Below the pieces are notes generated by a model, which did no database searches, was not told the DNA's origin, and saw nothing but the letters and a program-made list of their open reading frames with translations. A stretch of DNA of 64,000 bases from Streptomyces spiroverticillatus (GTDB lineage: Bacteria; Actinomycetota; Actinomycetes; Streptomycetales; Streptomycetaceae), in NCBI GenBank assembly GCA_014650415.1, contig BMUX01000002.1, forward strand, positions 738,885 through 802,884, in the 5' to 3' direction. Numbering within the stretch: the first letter of the stretch is position 1; each line of letters begins with the position of its first letter. Below, piece after piece: positions 43,476-52,096 of this stretch. The position numbers were made by a program, and so were the translations under genes.

Positions 43476-44297
43476 ATGCAGAGCGTGTCGATGATCGAGT
43501 CCTGGCCGGTGCCCACCGCCGCCACCGCCGTCGTCCGGGCGGACGGCACCGTCCTCGCGGCGCACGGGGCGACGGCGCACCGTTTCCCCCTCGCCTCGGT
43601 ATCGAAGCCGCTCGGCGCCTACGCGGCGCTCGTGGCGTACGAGGAGGGGGCGATCGAGCTGGACGAGCCGGCCGGTCCGCCCGGCTCGACCGTCCGGCAC
43701 CTGCTCGCCCACACCAGCGGCCTCGCCTACGACGAACCCCGCGTGACCTCCGAGCCCGGCGCCCGCCGCCTGTACTCCAACGCCGGTTTCGACGCCCTCG
43801 GCGACCACATCGCCAAGGCCACCGACATCCCCTTCGGCGAGTACCTGCGCCAGGCGGTCCTGGAGCCGCTCGGGATGACCGCCACCACCATGGACGGCTC
43901 GCCCGCCCGCGACGGCGTCTCCACCGTCGACGACCTGGCCCGGTTCGCCGCCGAGCTCCAGGCCCCCCGCCTCCTCGACCCGCGCACGGTCGCCGAGGCC
44001 ACCCTCACCGTCCACTACCCCGGCACCAAGGGCGTCCTCCCCGGCTTCGGCCACCAGAACCCCAACGACTGGGGTCTGGGCTTCGAGATCCGCGACTCCA
44101 AGTCCCCGCACTGGACGGGCAGTTCGGCCTCTCCCCGCACTTTCGGCCACTTCGGCCAGTCGGGTACGTTCCTAATGGTCGACCCGGACGCCGCTCTGGC
44201 GATCGTGGCCCTGGCCGACCGGGCCTTCGGGCCGTGGGCGGCGGAGGTCTGGCCCCCGTACATCGACGCGGTGCTCGCCGAGGCGCGCACCGCCTGA
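43476..44297 (+). CDS. Serine hydrolase, class C beta-lactamase-like
   Basis: This encodes 273 aa with no signal peptide, so it is cytoplasmic. The SxxK motif is SVSK (41-44), the YxN motif is YSN in RRLYSNAGFDAL, and the third motif region is HFGQSG. LLAHTSGL is also typical of the family. It is shorter than secreted beta-lactamases and is more likely an esterase or amidase. The TACGCT box before the ATG suggests leaderless expression. Confidence 0.9.
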   Translation: MQSVSMIESWPVPTAATAVVRADGTVLAAHGATAHRFPLASVSKPLGAYAALVAYEEGAIELDEPAGPPGSTVRHLLAHTSGLAYDEPRVTSEPGARRLYSNAGFDALGDHIAKATDIPFGEYLRQAVLEPLGMTATTMDGSPARDGVSTVDDLARFAAELQAPRLLDPRTVAEATLTVHYPGTKGVLPGFGHQNPNDWGLGFEIRDSKSPHWTGSSASPRTFGHFGQSGTFLMVDPDAALAIVALADRAFGPWAAEVWPPYIDAVLAEARTA

Positions 44298-44320
44298 GTC
44301 CCGACAGGGGGCGGCACGTC

Positions 44321-44479
44321 ATGTACCGCTGGCTCTTCTGGTTGTGCGTCGCGCTCGCGGTCGTCCCGCTGACCGCGGTCCCGTGGTCGGACCGGCCCTT
44401 CATCCTGGCCCTCCAGTCCTCCGCCTTCGTGGGCCTGGCCCGCCTCTGCGCCCAGAAGCGCCGGGGCCGCGAGGCCTGA
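44321..44479 (+). CDS. Small membrane protein
   Basis: This encodes 52 aa. GGGGGCGG precedes the ATG at about ten bases, 23 bp after the serine hydrolase stop. Two hydrophobic segments (about 4-20 and 27-42) are followed by a basic CAQKRRGREA tail. No family was recognised. It is probably co-transcribed with the hydrolase gene. Confidence 0.6.
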   Translation: MYRWLFWLCVALAVVPLTAVPWSDRPFILALQSSAFVGLARLCAQKRRGREA

Positions 44480-44550
44480 ACCGGCCCCGCACCCCGTCCG
44501 ATACCCTCCCACCCGACGACCGGCACACAGTCCAACGGGTGGGAAAGCTG

Positions 44551-46284
44551 ATGCAAGAGCGCGGTACGGGCGGGCAGTTCCACCCACTGGAGGACAACGA
44601 CCCCCGTACGGTGGCGGGTTACCGCATCGCCGCACGTCTCGGGGCGGGCGGCATGGGGCAGGTGTACCTGTCGTACACGCCCGGCGGGCATCCGATCGCC
44701 GTCAAGGTGATCCGGCCGGAGCTGGGTGACGATCCGGGGTTCCGGCAGCGGTTCCGGTCGGAGGTGCAGGCGGCGCAGCGCGTGCAGGGGCTGTATACGG
44801 CCCCTGTCATCGACTTCGACACCGAGGGTGTACGGCCGTGGCTTGCGACGGCGTACGTTCCGGGCCCCTCGCTGGCCGTGGCGGTCGCCGAGCACGGGAG
44901 GTTCCCGGCGGCCACCGTGCTGCGGCTGCTCGCCGGGATGGCGGAGGCGCTGAAGGTCATCCACGCGGCCGGGATCGTGCACCGCGACCTGAAGCCCGCG
45001 AACGTGCTGCTCGCCTCGGACGGGCCCCGCGTCATCGACTTCGGCATCGCACGCGCCGCCGACGCGACCGCCCTCACCGGGACCGGGATCACCGTCGGGA
45101 CCCCGGCGTTCATGTCGCCGGAGCAGGCGGCGGGCAAGGAGGTCGGCCCGGCGTCGGACGTGTTCGCGCTCGGGCAGGTGGGGGTGTTCGCCGCACTCGG
45201 CAACTCCGCGTACGGGGAGGGCAATTCGCACGCCGTCCTGTACCGGATCGTGCACGAGGAGCCCGATCTGACCGGGCTCCCGGCCGAGCTGGACTTCCTG
45301 GCGCGCTGCCTCGCCAAGGACCCGGCGGACCGCCCCGACCCCGCCGAGATCATCGACCTGTGCCGGGCGGCCTCCCCCACTCCCCTTTCCCAGCAGGGCA
45401 GTTGGCTGCCCGAGCCCATGGAGGAGGACATCCACCGCCGCACCGAGGCCTGGGCCGCCATGCGCACCTCGCTCAACGCGACCCCGGCGACCCCCGCCCC
45501 GCCCCTCCACCACGCCCCGACGGCCACCGCGACCCCGGCCACTTCCCCGCCGCCCGCAGCGGCCCCCGCCCAGGTCCCGTATCCCGCACAGCCGGCTCCG
45601 GCGGGTCCGGCCTCGTACCCCACAAGTCCCCAGCACAGCCTGCAGGCGGCCCCGTACCCGATGCACTCGCACACCGCGCCCGGCTCTTGGGCCCCGCCGC
45701 CCAAGAAGAGGATGAACGGCGGTGTCGTCGCCCTCATTGTGCTCGGTGCCCTCGGCGTGGTCGGGCTCGGCGGCTGCGCGGCGCTGTTCGCCGCCATCCC
45801 CGCGCTGAGCGAGAAGAACGACAGCGCGGGCAGCGCGTCCGGCGACGCCAGGGGCGGCACCCCCCGCCCCGACCCCAAGCCGGTCACCTACCAGGGCGTC
45901 CACCTCACCAACGACTACTACATCCGCTTCGCCGACTCCCCGCCCAAGCCGATCCACTCCGGCGACGCCGCCTACGAGGACGACGCCGACTTCTACTACT
46001 GGAGCAACGAGCGCTACCTCGGCAGCAACGGCGAGAAGGTCTCCCTCCTCAACAACTCCCAGAAGGGCTCCCTCAAAACCTGCCGCGAGGAGACCCGCTT
46101 CACCGAGCGCGTCACCCTCGGCCAGGTGTCCAAGGGCTCCCAGCTGTGCGTGCACACACCGTCGGGCCACATCGCCCTGGTCACCTACCGGGGCCGCTCC
46201 GGCGGCTCCGAGCCCGCCGACTACGTCACCCTCGACCTGACCGTGTGGCGCAACGCCGAGGAGCCGTCGGGCAGCGGCTACTGA
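44551..46284 (+). CDS. Transmembrane serine/threonine protein kinase (PknB-like)
   Basis: This encodes 577 aa. The kinase domain (about 24-285) has the Gly loop GAGGMG (31-36), Lys52 in AVKVI, the catalytic loop HRDLKPANVLL (144 on), DFG at 163-165 and the activation segment ending SPEQ. A Pro/Ala-rich juxtamembrane stretch, one membrane helix (about 389-413) and an extracellular domain with two Cys follow. There are no PASTA repeats, so it is not the classical PknB sensor. ATG at 44551 follows GGGAAAG. The 3' end overlaps the convergent pirin gene by 7 bp. Confidence 0.93.
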   Translation: MQERGTGGQFHPLEDNDPRTVAGYRIAARLGAGGMGQVYLSYTPGGHPIAVKVIRPELGDDPGFRQRFRSEVQAAQRVQGLYTAPVIDFDTEGVRPWLATAYVPGPSLAVAVAEHGRFPAATVLRLLAGMAEALKVIHAAGIVHRDLKPANVLLASDGPRVIDFGIARAADATALTGTGITVGTPAFMSPEQAAGKEVGPASDVFALGQVGVFAALGNSAYGEGNSHAVLYRIVHEEPDLTGLPAELDFLARCLAKDPADRPDPAEIIDLCRAASPTPLSQQGSWLPEPMEEDIHRRTEAWAAMRTSLNATPATPAPPLHHAPTATATPATSPPPAAAPAQVPYPAQPAPAGPASYPTSPQHSLQAAPYPMHSHTAPGSWAPPPKKRMNGGVVALIVLGALGVVGLGGCAALFAAIPALSEKNDSAGSASGDARGGTPRPDPKPVTYQGVHLTNDYYIRFADSPPKPIHSGDAAYEDDADFYYWSNERYLGSNGEKVSLLNNSQKGSLKTCREETRFTERVTLGQVSKGSQLCVHTPSGHIALVTYRGRSGGSEPADYVTLDLTVWRNAEEPSGSGY

Positions 46285-46925
46285 GCCTGCTGGAACTCCC
46301 ACACCAGCACCTCGGCCGGGTCGGCCGCCACCAGCTCCAGCCCCCTCTCGCCCCCGACCCGCGCCGAGTCGCCCGCCGCCAGCCGGTCCCCGCCCAGGGC
46401 CACTTCTCCCCGTACGACATGGAGATAGCCGGTGCCGGGCACGTCCGCACGCTCGCCCTCCGCGAGACGGCGGACGGTGAGCGTCGCGCCCGCCGCCGGA
46501 AGGGCGTAACCGGTGGCGTCCCGGGTCAGCGTGTACGCCGGGTCGCCGCCCGGGGTCAGCGGGGCCAGCCACATCTGCACGAAGACCAGGGGGTCCGGGC
46601 CCGCGTTGCGCTCGACGTGGCGCACGCCGTCCGCCGCGCTCAGATGCTGCACGTCACCGGGGCGTACGACTGTGGCGCGGCCGGTGGTGTCGAGGTGGGT
46701 CAGCTTGCCCTCGACGACCCAGGTGACGATCTCGGTGTGGCTGTGCGGGTGTTCGTCGAAGCCCGCGCCGGGGGCGAGGCGTTCCTCGTTGCAGGCGAGG
46801 ACGGGGCCGAAGCGCAGGTTGTCCGGGTCGTAGAAGTGCCCGAAGGAGAAGGCGTGCAGGGACTCGATCCCGGCGGCCGGGTCGCCGCCCCGGTACCGGT
46901 CTGCTGAGCGTCGTACGGAAATCAC
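46278..46925 (-). CDS. Pirin-family bicupin
   Basis: This encodes 215 aa from GTG at 46925. A TAGGCT box ends seven bases upstream and no binding site is seen, so it is leaderless. Metal-ligand motifs of the N-terminal cupin are present: GFDEHPHSHTEIVTWVVEG and GDVQHLSAADGVRHVE. A second, degenerate cupin follows. Bacterial pirins include quercetin dioxygenases and interaction partners of metabolic enzymes. The exact role is unknown. Confidence 0.9.
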   Translation of the reverse strand: MISVRRSADRYRGGDPAAGIESLHAFSFGHFYDPDNLRFGPVLACNEERLAPGAGFDEHPHSHTEIVTWVVEGKLTHLDTTGRATVVRPGDVQHLSAADGVRHVERNAGPDPLVFVQMWLAPLTPGGDPAYTLTRDATGYALPAAGATLTVRRLAEGERADVPGTGYLHVVRGEVALGGDRLAAGDSARVGGERGLELVAADPAEVLVWEFQQAQ

Positions 46926-47017
46926 GGAGCCAGCCTAGGGCCGCGCCGACGTCCGCAGAGCGGGATCTCCCAAGCCTGCCGAACACGCCCGTCGCCGGAT
47001 AAGGCAGTCTTGTCCCC

Positions 47018-48265
47018 GTGCCCCGATCCGATCCCGAAATGCAAGCGGCAGGCTCCGCGGCCGCGGCAGAGGCCGAAGCGGCCGCCGCGAACGACGTCTA
47101 CGACGCCCATCCGCACTCCGCGACGCTCAAGCGGCTGGAGCAGTCCTCCGGCTCCCTCGCCGCGAGCGCCATCGCGCGCATGGACGAGACGCTGCCCTGG
47201 TACCGGGCGATGCCGCCCGAGAACCGGTCGTGGATCGGCCTGGTCGCGCAGGCCGGCATCGCCGCGTTCACCGAGTGGTTCCGGCATCCGGAGACCCCGC
47301 AGGCGATCTCGACCGACGTGTTCGGGACGGCTCCGCGTGAGCTGACCCGGGCGATCACCCTGCGCCAGACCGTGGAGATGGTCCGTACGACCATCGAGGT
47401 CATGGAGTCGGCGATCGAGGAGGTCGCCGCCCCGGGTGACGAGTCCGTGCTGCGCGAGGCGCTGCTGGTGTACGCCCGGGAGATCGCCTTCGCGACCGCC
47501 CAGGTGTACGCGCAGGCGGCGGAGGCGCGGGGCGCCTGGGACGCGCGTCTTGAGTCGCTCGTCGTGAACGCGGTGCTGTCCGGGGAGGCCGACGAAGGGG
47601 CCGTCTCGCGGGCCGCCGCGCTCGGCTGGAATTCGCCGGAGCACGTGTGCGTGGTGCTGGGCACCGCGCCCGACGGGGACTCCGAGCTGACCGTGGAGGC
47701 GATCCGGCGGGCCGCCCGGCACGCCAAGCTCCAGGTGCTGACCGGAGTGCTCGGCTCGCGGCTGGTCGTCATCGCGGGCGGCAGCGACAATCCGCTGCAG
47801 GTCGCGAAGGCGCTGATCGGGCCGTACGCCGCCGGGCCCGTCGTCGCGGGGCCCGTCGTCCCGGACCTCCTCGCCGCCACCCGGTCCGCGCAGGCCGCGG
47901 CCGCCGGGCTGAAGGCGTGCCTGGCGTGGCAGGACGCCCCCAGGCCGGTTCTGGCGGACGATCTCCTGCCGGAGCGGGCGATCGCCTCCGACCCTGCCGC
48001 GCGCGAGCAGTTGGTGGAGGAGATCTACAGACCGCTGGAGGAGGCCGGGTCCGCCCTCCTGGAGACGCTGAGCGTTTATCTGGAGCAGGCGAGCAGCCTG
48101 GAAGGGGCCGCGCGGATGCTCTTCGTGCACCCCAACACCGTGCGCTACCGGCTGCGACGTGTGACGGACGTCACCGGCTGGTCCCCCTCCGACGTCCGCT
48201 CGGCCTTTACGCTCCGTATCGCCCTCATCCTGGGGCGCCTGGCCGACGGCGAACAGCCGTCCTAG
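47018..48265 (+). CDS. fasR: Fatty-acid biosynthesis activator FasR (PucR/CdaR type)
   Basis: This encodes 415 aa from GTG at 47018. The long N-terminal region is followed by a C-terminal PucR-type helix-turn-helix (AARMLFVHPNTVRYRLRRVTDVTGW). Its position immediately upstream of fabD-fabH-acpP-fabF is that of FasR, shown in S. coelicolor to activate this operon by binding the fabD promoter. The gap to fabD contains the TTTGT-N5-ACAAA inverted repeat, a plausible FasR site. The effector is not evident from sequence. Confidence 0.93.
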   Translation: MPRSDPEMQAAGSAAAAEAEAAAANDVYDAHPHSATLKRLEQSSGSLAASAIARMDETLPWYRAMPPENRSWIGLVAQAGIAAFTEWFRHPETPQAISTDVFGTAPRELTRAITLRQTVEMVRTTIEVMESAIEEVAAPGDESVLREALLVYAREIAFATAQVYAQAAEARGAWDARLESLVVNAVLSGEADEGAVSRAAALGWNSPEHVCVVLGTAPDGDSELTVEAIRRAARHAKLQVLTGVLGSRLVVIAGGSDNPLQVAKALIGPYAAGPVVAGPVVPDLLAATRSAQAAAAGLKACLAWQDAPRPVLADDLLPERAIASDPAAREQLVEEIYRPLEEAGSALLETLSVYLEQASSLEGAARMLFVHPNTVRYRLRRVTDVTGWSPSDVRSAFTLRIALILGRLADGEQPS

Positions 48266-48267
48266 AC

Positions 48268-48282
48268 TTTTGTCGGATACAA
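48268..48282 (+). promoter_or_regulatory. Candidate FasR operator in the fabD promoter
   Basis: TTTGT and ACAAA are separated by five bases, starting two bases after the fasR stop and 72 bp before the fabD start. It is the only good inverted repeat in the 89-bp gap. Confidence 0.5.
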
Positions 48283-48354
48283 ACAATGAGACCGTCGGTT
48301 CTTCGTCCCAGTCCCCACGGGCAGAAGACGCCGCCCACAAGAGAGAGTGTGAGG

Positions 48355-49275
48355 GTGCTCGTACTCGTCGCTCCCGGCCAAGGCGCTCAGACGCCCGGCT
48401 TCCTGACTCCCTGGCTCGACCTTCCCGGTGCGGCCGACCGCGTCGCGGCCTGGTCCGACGCCATCGGTCTCGACCTCGTCCACTACGGCACGAAGGCCGA
48501 CGCCGACGCCATCCGTGACACCGCCGTCGCCCAGCCGCTGCTGGTCGCCGCCGGTCTCCTCTCGGCGTCCGCGCTCGGCGACACCTCCTGCGTCGGCGCC
48601 GTCGCCGGACACAGCGTCGGTGAGATCACCGCCGCCGCGTTCGCCGGTGTGCTGGGCGAAGAGGCCGCACTGCGTTTCGTACGGACGCGTGGACTCGGCA
48701 TGGCCGAGGCCGCCGCCGTCACCGAGACCGGCATGGCCGCCCTGCTGGGCGGCGACCCCGAGGTGACGATCCCGCACCTGAAGAAGCTCGGGCTGACCCC
48801 GGCGAACGTCAACGGCGCGGGCCAGATCGTCGCCGCCGGCACCGCCGAGCAGCTCGCCGCGCTGGACGCCGACAAGCCGGAGGGCGTGCGCCGAGTCGTC
48901 GCCCTGAAGGTGGCCGGTGCCTTCCACACCGAGCACATGGCTCCGGCCGTCGCCGAGCTGGGCAAGGCCGCCCAGGACCTCGACGTGTCCGACCCCTCGC
49001 TCGCCTACGTCTCCAACGCCGACGGCCAGGTGGTCGCCGCCGGTTCCGAGGTCGTCTCCCGCCTGGTCAGCCAGGTCTCCAACCCGGTCCGCTGGGACCT
49101 GTGCATGGAGACCTTCCAGACGCTGGGCGCGACCGCGATGATCGAGGTCTGCCCCGGCGGCACGCTGGTCGGGCTGGCCAAGCGCGCCCTGCCGGGCGTC
49201 AAGACCCTCGCGCTCAAGACCCCCGACGACCTCGACGCGGCCCGCGCGCTCCTCGCCGAGCACGCGAGCGCGTAA
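48355..49275 (+). CDS. fabD: Malonyl-CoA:ACP transacylase
   Basis: This encodes 306 aa from GTG at 48355 (GTG at 48349 also possible). It transfers malonyl from CoA to AcpP for type II fatty-acid synthesis. LVAPGQGAQTPG starts the fold, the nucleophile is Ser87 in GHSVGE, the second half has GAFHTEHM with the catalytic His, and YVSNADGQVV follows. It is first in the fabD-fabH-acpP-fabF operon; fabH follows after 12 bp. In Streptomyces it may also serve polyketide synthases. Confidence 0.96.
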   Translation: MLVLVAPGQGAQTPGFLTPWLDLPGAADRVAAWSDAIGLDLVHYGTKADADAIRDTAVAQPLLVAAGLLSASALGDTSCVGAVAGHSVGEITAAAFAGVLGEEAALRFVRTRGLGMAEAAAVTETGMAALLGGDPEVTIPHLKKLGLTPANVNGAGQIVAAGTAEQLAALDADKPEGVRRVVALKVAGAFHTEHMAPAVAELGKAAQDLDVSDPSLAYVSNADGQVVAAGSEVVSRLVSQVSNPVRWDLCMETFQTLGATAMIEVCPGGTLVGLAKRALPGVKTLALKTPDDLDAARALLAEHASA

Positions 49276-49287
49276 GGAGCGAGCCAC

Positions 49288-50319
49288 ATGTCGAAGATCA
49301 AGCCCAGCAAGGGCGCCCCGTACGCGCGCATCCTCGGGGTCGGCGGCTACCGCCCGACCCGGGTGGTGCCCAACGAGGTGATCCTCGAGAAGATCGACTC
49401 CTCGGACGAGTGGATCCGCTCGCGCTCCGGCATCGCCACCCGCCACTGGGCCGGTGAGTCGGAGACCGTGGCGATGATGTCGATCGAGGCGTCCGGCAAG
49501 GCCATCGCCGACGCCGGGATCAGCCCCGAGCAGATCGGCGCCGTCATCGTCTCGACGGTCTCGCACTTCAAGCAGACCCCGGCCGTCGCCACCGAGATCG
49601 CCGACAGGATCGGCGCGGGCAAGCCCGCCGCGTTCGACATCTCCGCCGGGTGCGCGGGCTTCGGCTACGGCCTGACCCTCGCCAAGGGCATGGTGGTGGA
49701 GGGTTCCGCCGAGTACGTGCTGGTCATCGGCGTGGAGCGGCTCAGCGACCTCACCGACCTGGAGGACCGCGCGACGGCCTTCCTGTTCGGCGACGGCGCG
49801 GGCGCGGTCGTCGTCGGCCCCTCGGACGAGCCGCACATCGGCCCGACCGTGTGGGGCAGCGAGGGCGACAAGTCCGAGACGATCAAGCAGACCGTCGCCT
49901 GGGACAAGTGGCAGGTCGGCGACGTCTCCCAGATGCCGCTGGACAGCAACGGCGAGGTCAAGTTCCCGGCCATCACGCAGGAGGGCCAGGCGGTCTTCCG
50001 CTGGGCCGTCTTCGAGATGGCGAAGGTCGCCCAGCAGGCGCTGGACGCCGCCGGGATCTCGCCGGAAGACCTGGACGTCTTCATTCCGCACCAGGCCAAC
50101 ATGCGGATCATCGACTCGATGGTGAAGACTCTCAAACTGCCGGAGCACGTCACGGTCGCCCGTGACATCGAGACCACCGGCAACACCTCGGCAGCCTCGA
50201 TCCCGCTCGCGATGGAGCGGCTTCTGGCCACCGGACAGGCCAAGAGCGGGGACACCGCCCTGGTCATCGGCTTCGGGGCGGGTCTCGTCTACGCCGCGAC
50301 TGTCGTTACCCTCCCCTAG
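49288..50319 (+). CDS. fabH: Beta-ketoacyl-ACP synthase III
   Basis: This encodes 343 aa. It condenses an acyl-CoA starter with malonyl-ACP to begin chain synthesis; in Streptomyces it uses branched starters. The triad is clear: Cys122 in ISAGCAGFGYG, His268 in IPHQANMRI and Asn299 in TGNTSAAS. KGAP precedes YARILGVGGYRPTRVVPNEVI. AAGGAGCGAGCC lies before the ATG. It is the second gene of the operon. Confidence 0.97.
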   Translation: MSKIKPSKGAPYARILGVGGYRPTRVVPNEVILEKIDSSDEWIRSRSGIATRHWAGESETVAMMSIEASGKAIADAGISPEQIGAVIVSTVSHFKQTPAVATEIADRIGAGKPAAFDISAGCAGFGYGLTLAKGMVVEGSAEYVLVIGVERLSDLTDLEDRATAFLFGDGAGAVVVGPSDEPHIGPTVWGSEGDKSETIKQTVAWDKWQVGDVSQMPLDSNGEVKFPAITQEGQAVFRWAVFEMAKVAQQALDAAGISPEDLDVFIPHQANMRIIDSMVKTLKLPEHVTVARDIETTGNTSAASIPLAMERLLATGQAKSGDTALVIGFGAGLVYAATVVTLP

Positions 50320-50388
50320 GGCGTTTTCGGGTTTCCACCCGTTTGCCGCCCAACCCTCCGATTCACCCTTAACCGAAGGAGCGCCGTC

Positions 50389-50637
50389 ATGGCCGCCACG
50401 CAGGAAGAGATCGTCACCGGTCTCGCCGAGATCGTCAACGAGATCGCCGGCATCCCCACCGAGGACGTCCAGCTGGACAAGTCCTTCACCGACGACCTGG
50501 ACGTCGACTCGCTGTCCATGGTCGAGGTCGTCGTCGCCGCCGAAGAGCGCTTCGACGTCAAGATCCCCGACGAGGACGTCAAGAACCTCAAGACGGTCGG
50601 CGACGCCGCGAAGTACATCCTGGAGCACCAGGCCTGA
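50389..50637 (+). CDS. acpP: Acyl carrier protein of fatty-acid synthesis
   Basis: This encodes 82 aa and is acidic. The phosphopantetheine site is Ser41 in DVDSLSMVE. CCGAAGGAGCGCCGTC precedes the ATG, a strong binding site. It carries growing acyl chains between FabD, FabH and FabF. There are 69 bp to fabH upstream and 121 bp to fabF downstream; the latter gap holds a small hairpin. Confidence 0.97.
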   Translation: MAATQEEIVTGLAEIVNEIAGIPTEDVQLDKSFTDDLDVDSLSMVEVVVAAEERFDVKIPDEDVKNLKTVGDAAKYILEHQA

Positions 50638-50700
50638 TCAGGCCGGTAGCCAGGTACGGGTGGCCCCCTCACCGGGGCTGTCCTCCTGTAGCGCTGCACT

Positions 50701-50718
50701 CGCCACCCGGCGGTGGCG
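50701..50718 (+). other. Intercistronic hairpin between acpP and fabF
   Basis: A perfect 7-bp stem CGCCACC/GGTGGCG with a CGGC tetraloop, 63 bp past the acpP stop. It could stabilise acpP mRNA or partially terminate, giving more ACP than FabF. Confidence 0.5.
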
Positions 50719-50758
50719 CCGTAAAGATTCCCCCTCTACACGTGGAGAAAGAATTCCT

Positions 50759-52027
50759 GTGAGCCCGACCAATCGCACTGTGGTCGTCACCGGTATCGGC
50801 GCAACTACACCGCTGGGTGGCGACGCCGCATCGACCTGGGAAGGTCTGCTGGCCGGACGCAGCGGCGTGAGCCCCCTGGAGGGCGAGCGCTTCGCCGACC
50901 TCCCGGTGCGCATCGCCGCCCAGGCCGCGGTCGACCCGTCCGAGGTTCTGCCCCGGCCGCTCGCCCGCAAGCTGGACCGTTCCGCGCAGTTCGCCGTCAT
51001 CGCCGCCCGCGAGGCGTGGGCCGACGCGGGCTTCACCGCCAAGGCCGGCGAGGACGAGAAGATCGCCCCCGAGCGTCTGGGCACGGTCATCGCCTCCGGC
51101 ATCGGCGGCATCACCACCCTGCTCGACCAGTACGACGTGCTGAAGGAGAAGGGCGTCCGCCGCGTCTCCCCGCACACCGTCCCCATGCTCATGCCGAACG
51201 GCCCCTCGGCCAACGTCGGCCTGGAGATGGGCGCCCAGGCGGGCGTGCACTCCATGGTCAGCGCCTGCGCCTCGGGCGCCGAGGCCGTCGGCTACGCGAT
51301 CGAGATGATCCGCTCCGGCCGCGCCGACGTCGTCATCGCCGGTGGTACGGAAGCCACCATCCACCCGCTTCCGATCGCCGCCTTCGCCAACATGATGGCG
51401 ATGTCGAAGAACAACGACGAGCCCGAGAAGGCCTCGCGCCCCTACGACACCGCCCGGGACGGCTTCGTCCTCGGCGAGGGCGCCGGAATCATCGTCCTGG
51501 AGTCCGCCGAGCACGCCGCCGCCCGCGGCGCCAAGGTGTACTGCGAGGCGATCGGCCAGGGCCTGTCCTCCGACGCCCACCACATCGCGCAGCCCGAGCC
51601 GACCGGCCGCGGCATCGCCGCCGCCCTCCAGCAGCTGCTGGACGCCACGGGCCTGGAGCCGTCCGAGATCGCGCACCTGAACGCGCACGCGACGTCCACC
51701 CCGCAGGGCGACGTCGCCGAGATCAAGGCGCTGCGCAAGGTCCTGGGCGACGACCTGGACCACGTCGCGGTCTCCGCCACCAAGTCCATGACCGGCCACC
51801 TCCTCGGCGGCGCGGGCGGCATCGAGACCGTCGCAACGGTCCTCGCCCTGCACCACCGCACGGCCCCGCCGACCATCAACGTCGACGACCTCGACCCGGA
51901 GGCGGCGGACGCGGACATCGTCCGCGACAAGCCGCGCGCGCTGCCGGCCGAGGGCACGATCGCCGCGATCAACAACTCGTTCGGCTTCGGCGGCCACAAC
52001 GTGGTGCTGGCGTTCCGCACGGTCTGA
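50759..52027 (+). CDS. fabF: Beta-ketoacyl-ACP synthase II
   Basis: This encodes 422 aa from GTG at 50759, with GGAGAAAG eight or so bases upstream. It elongates acyl-ACP with malonyl-ACP. The active site is Cys170 in VSACASGAEA, His310 in NAHATSTPQGD, Lys342 in ATKSMTGHLLG and His347. NNSFGFGGHN near the end is also typical. It is the last gene of the operon, followed by a strong terminator. Confidence 0.97.
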   Translation: MSPTNRTVVVTGIGATTPLGGDAASTWEGLLAGRSGVSPLEGERFADLPVRIAAQAAVDPSEVLPRPLARKLDRSAQFAVIAAREAWADAGFTAKAGEDEKIAPERLGTVIASGIGGITTLLDQYDVLKEKGVRRVSPHTVPMLMPNGPSANVGLEMGAQAGVHSMVSACASGAEAVGYAIEMIRSGRADVVIAGGTEATIHPLPIAAFANMMAMSKNNDEPEKASRPYDTARDGFVLGEGAGIIVLESAEHAAARGAKVYCEAIGQGLSSDAHHIAQPEPTGRGIAAALQQLLDATGLEPSEIAHLNAHATSTPQGDVAEIKALRKVLGDDLDHVAVSATKSMTGHLLGGAGGIETVATVLALHHRTAPPTINVDDLDPEAADADIVRDKPRALPAEGTIAAINNSFGFGGHNVVLAFRTV

Positions 52028-52043
52028 TCGTTTCCCGTACGTC

Positions 52044-52081
52044 GCGAAGGCCCGCCCCCTCCCGTGGGGGCGGGCCTTCGC
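52044..52081. terminator. Bidirectional terminator after fabF
   Basis: A perfect 16-bp stem (52044-52059 with 52066-52081) and a six-base loop. It lies between convergent genes, 17 bp past fabF and 16 bp past the stop at 52097. Confidence 0.92.
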
Positions 52082-52096
52082 CGTGTCCGATTCCGC

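Noticed and set aside
48355..52027. Polyketide biosynthetic cluster
   Set aside because: fabD-fabH-acpP-fabF behind fasR is the primary fatty-acid synthase; no tailoring or aromatase genes surround it.
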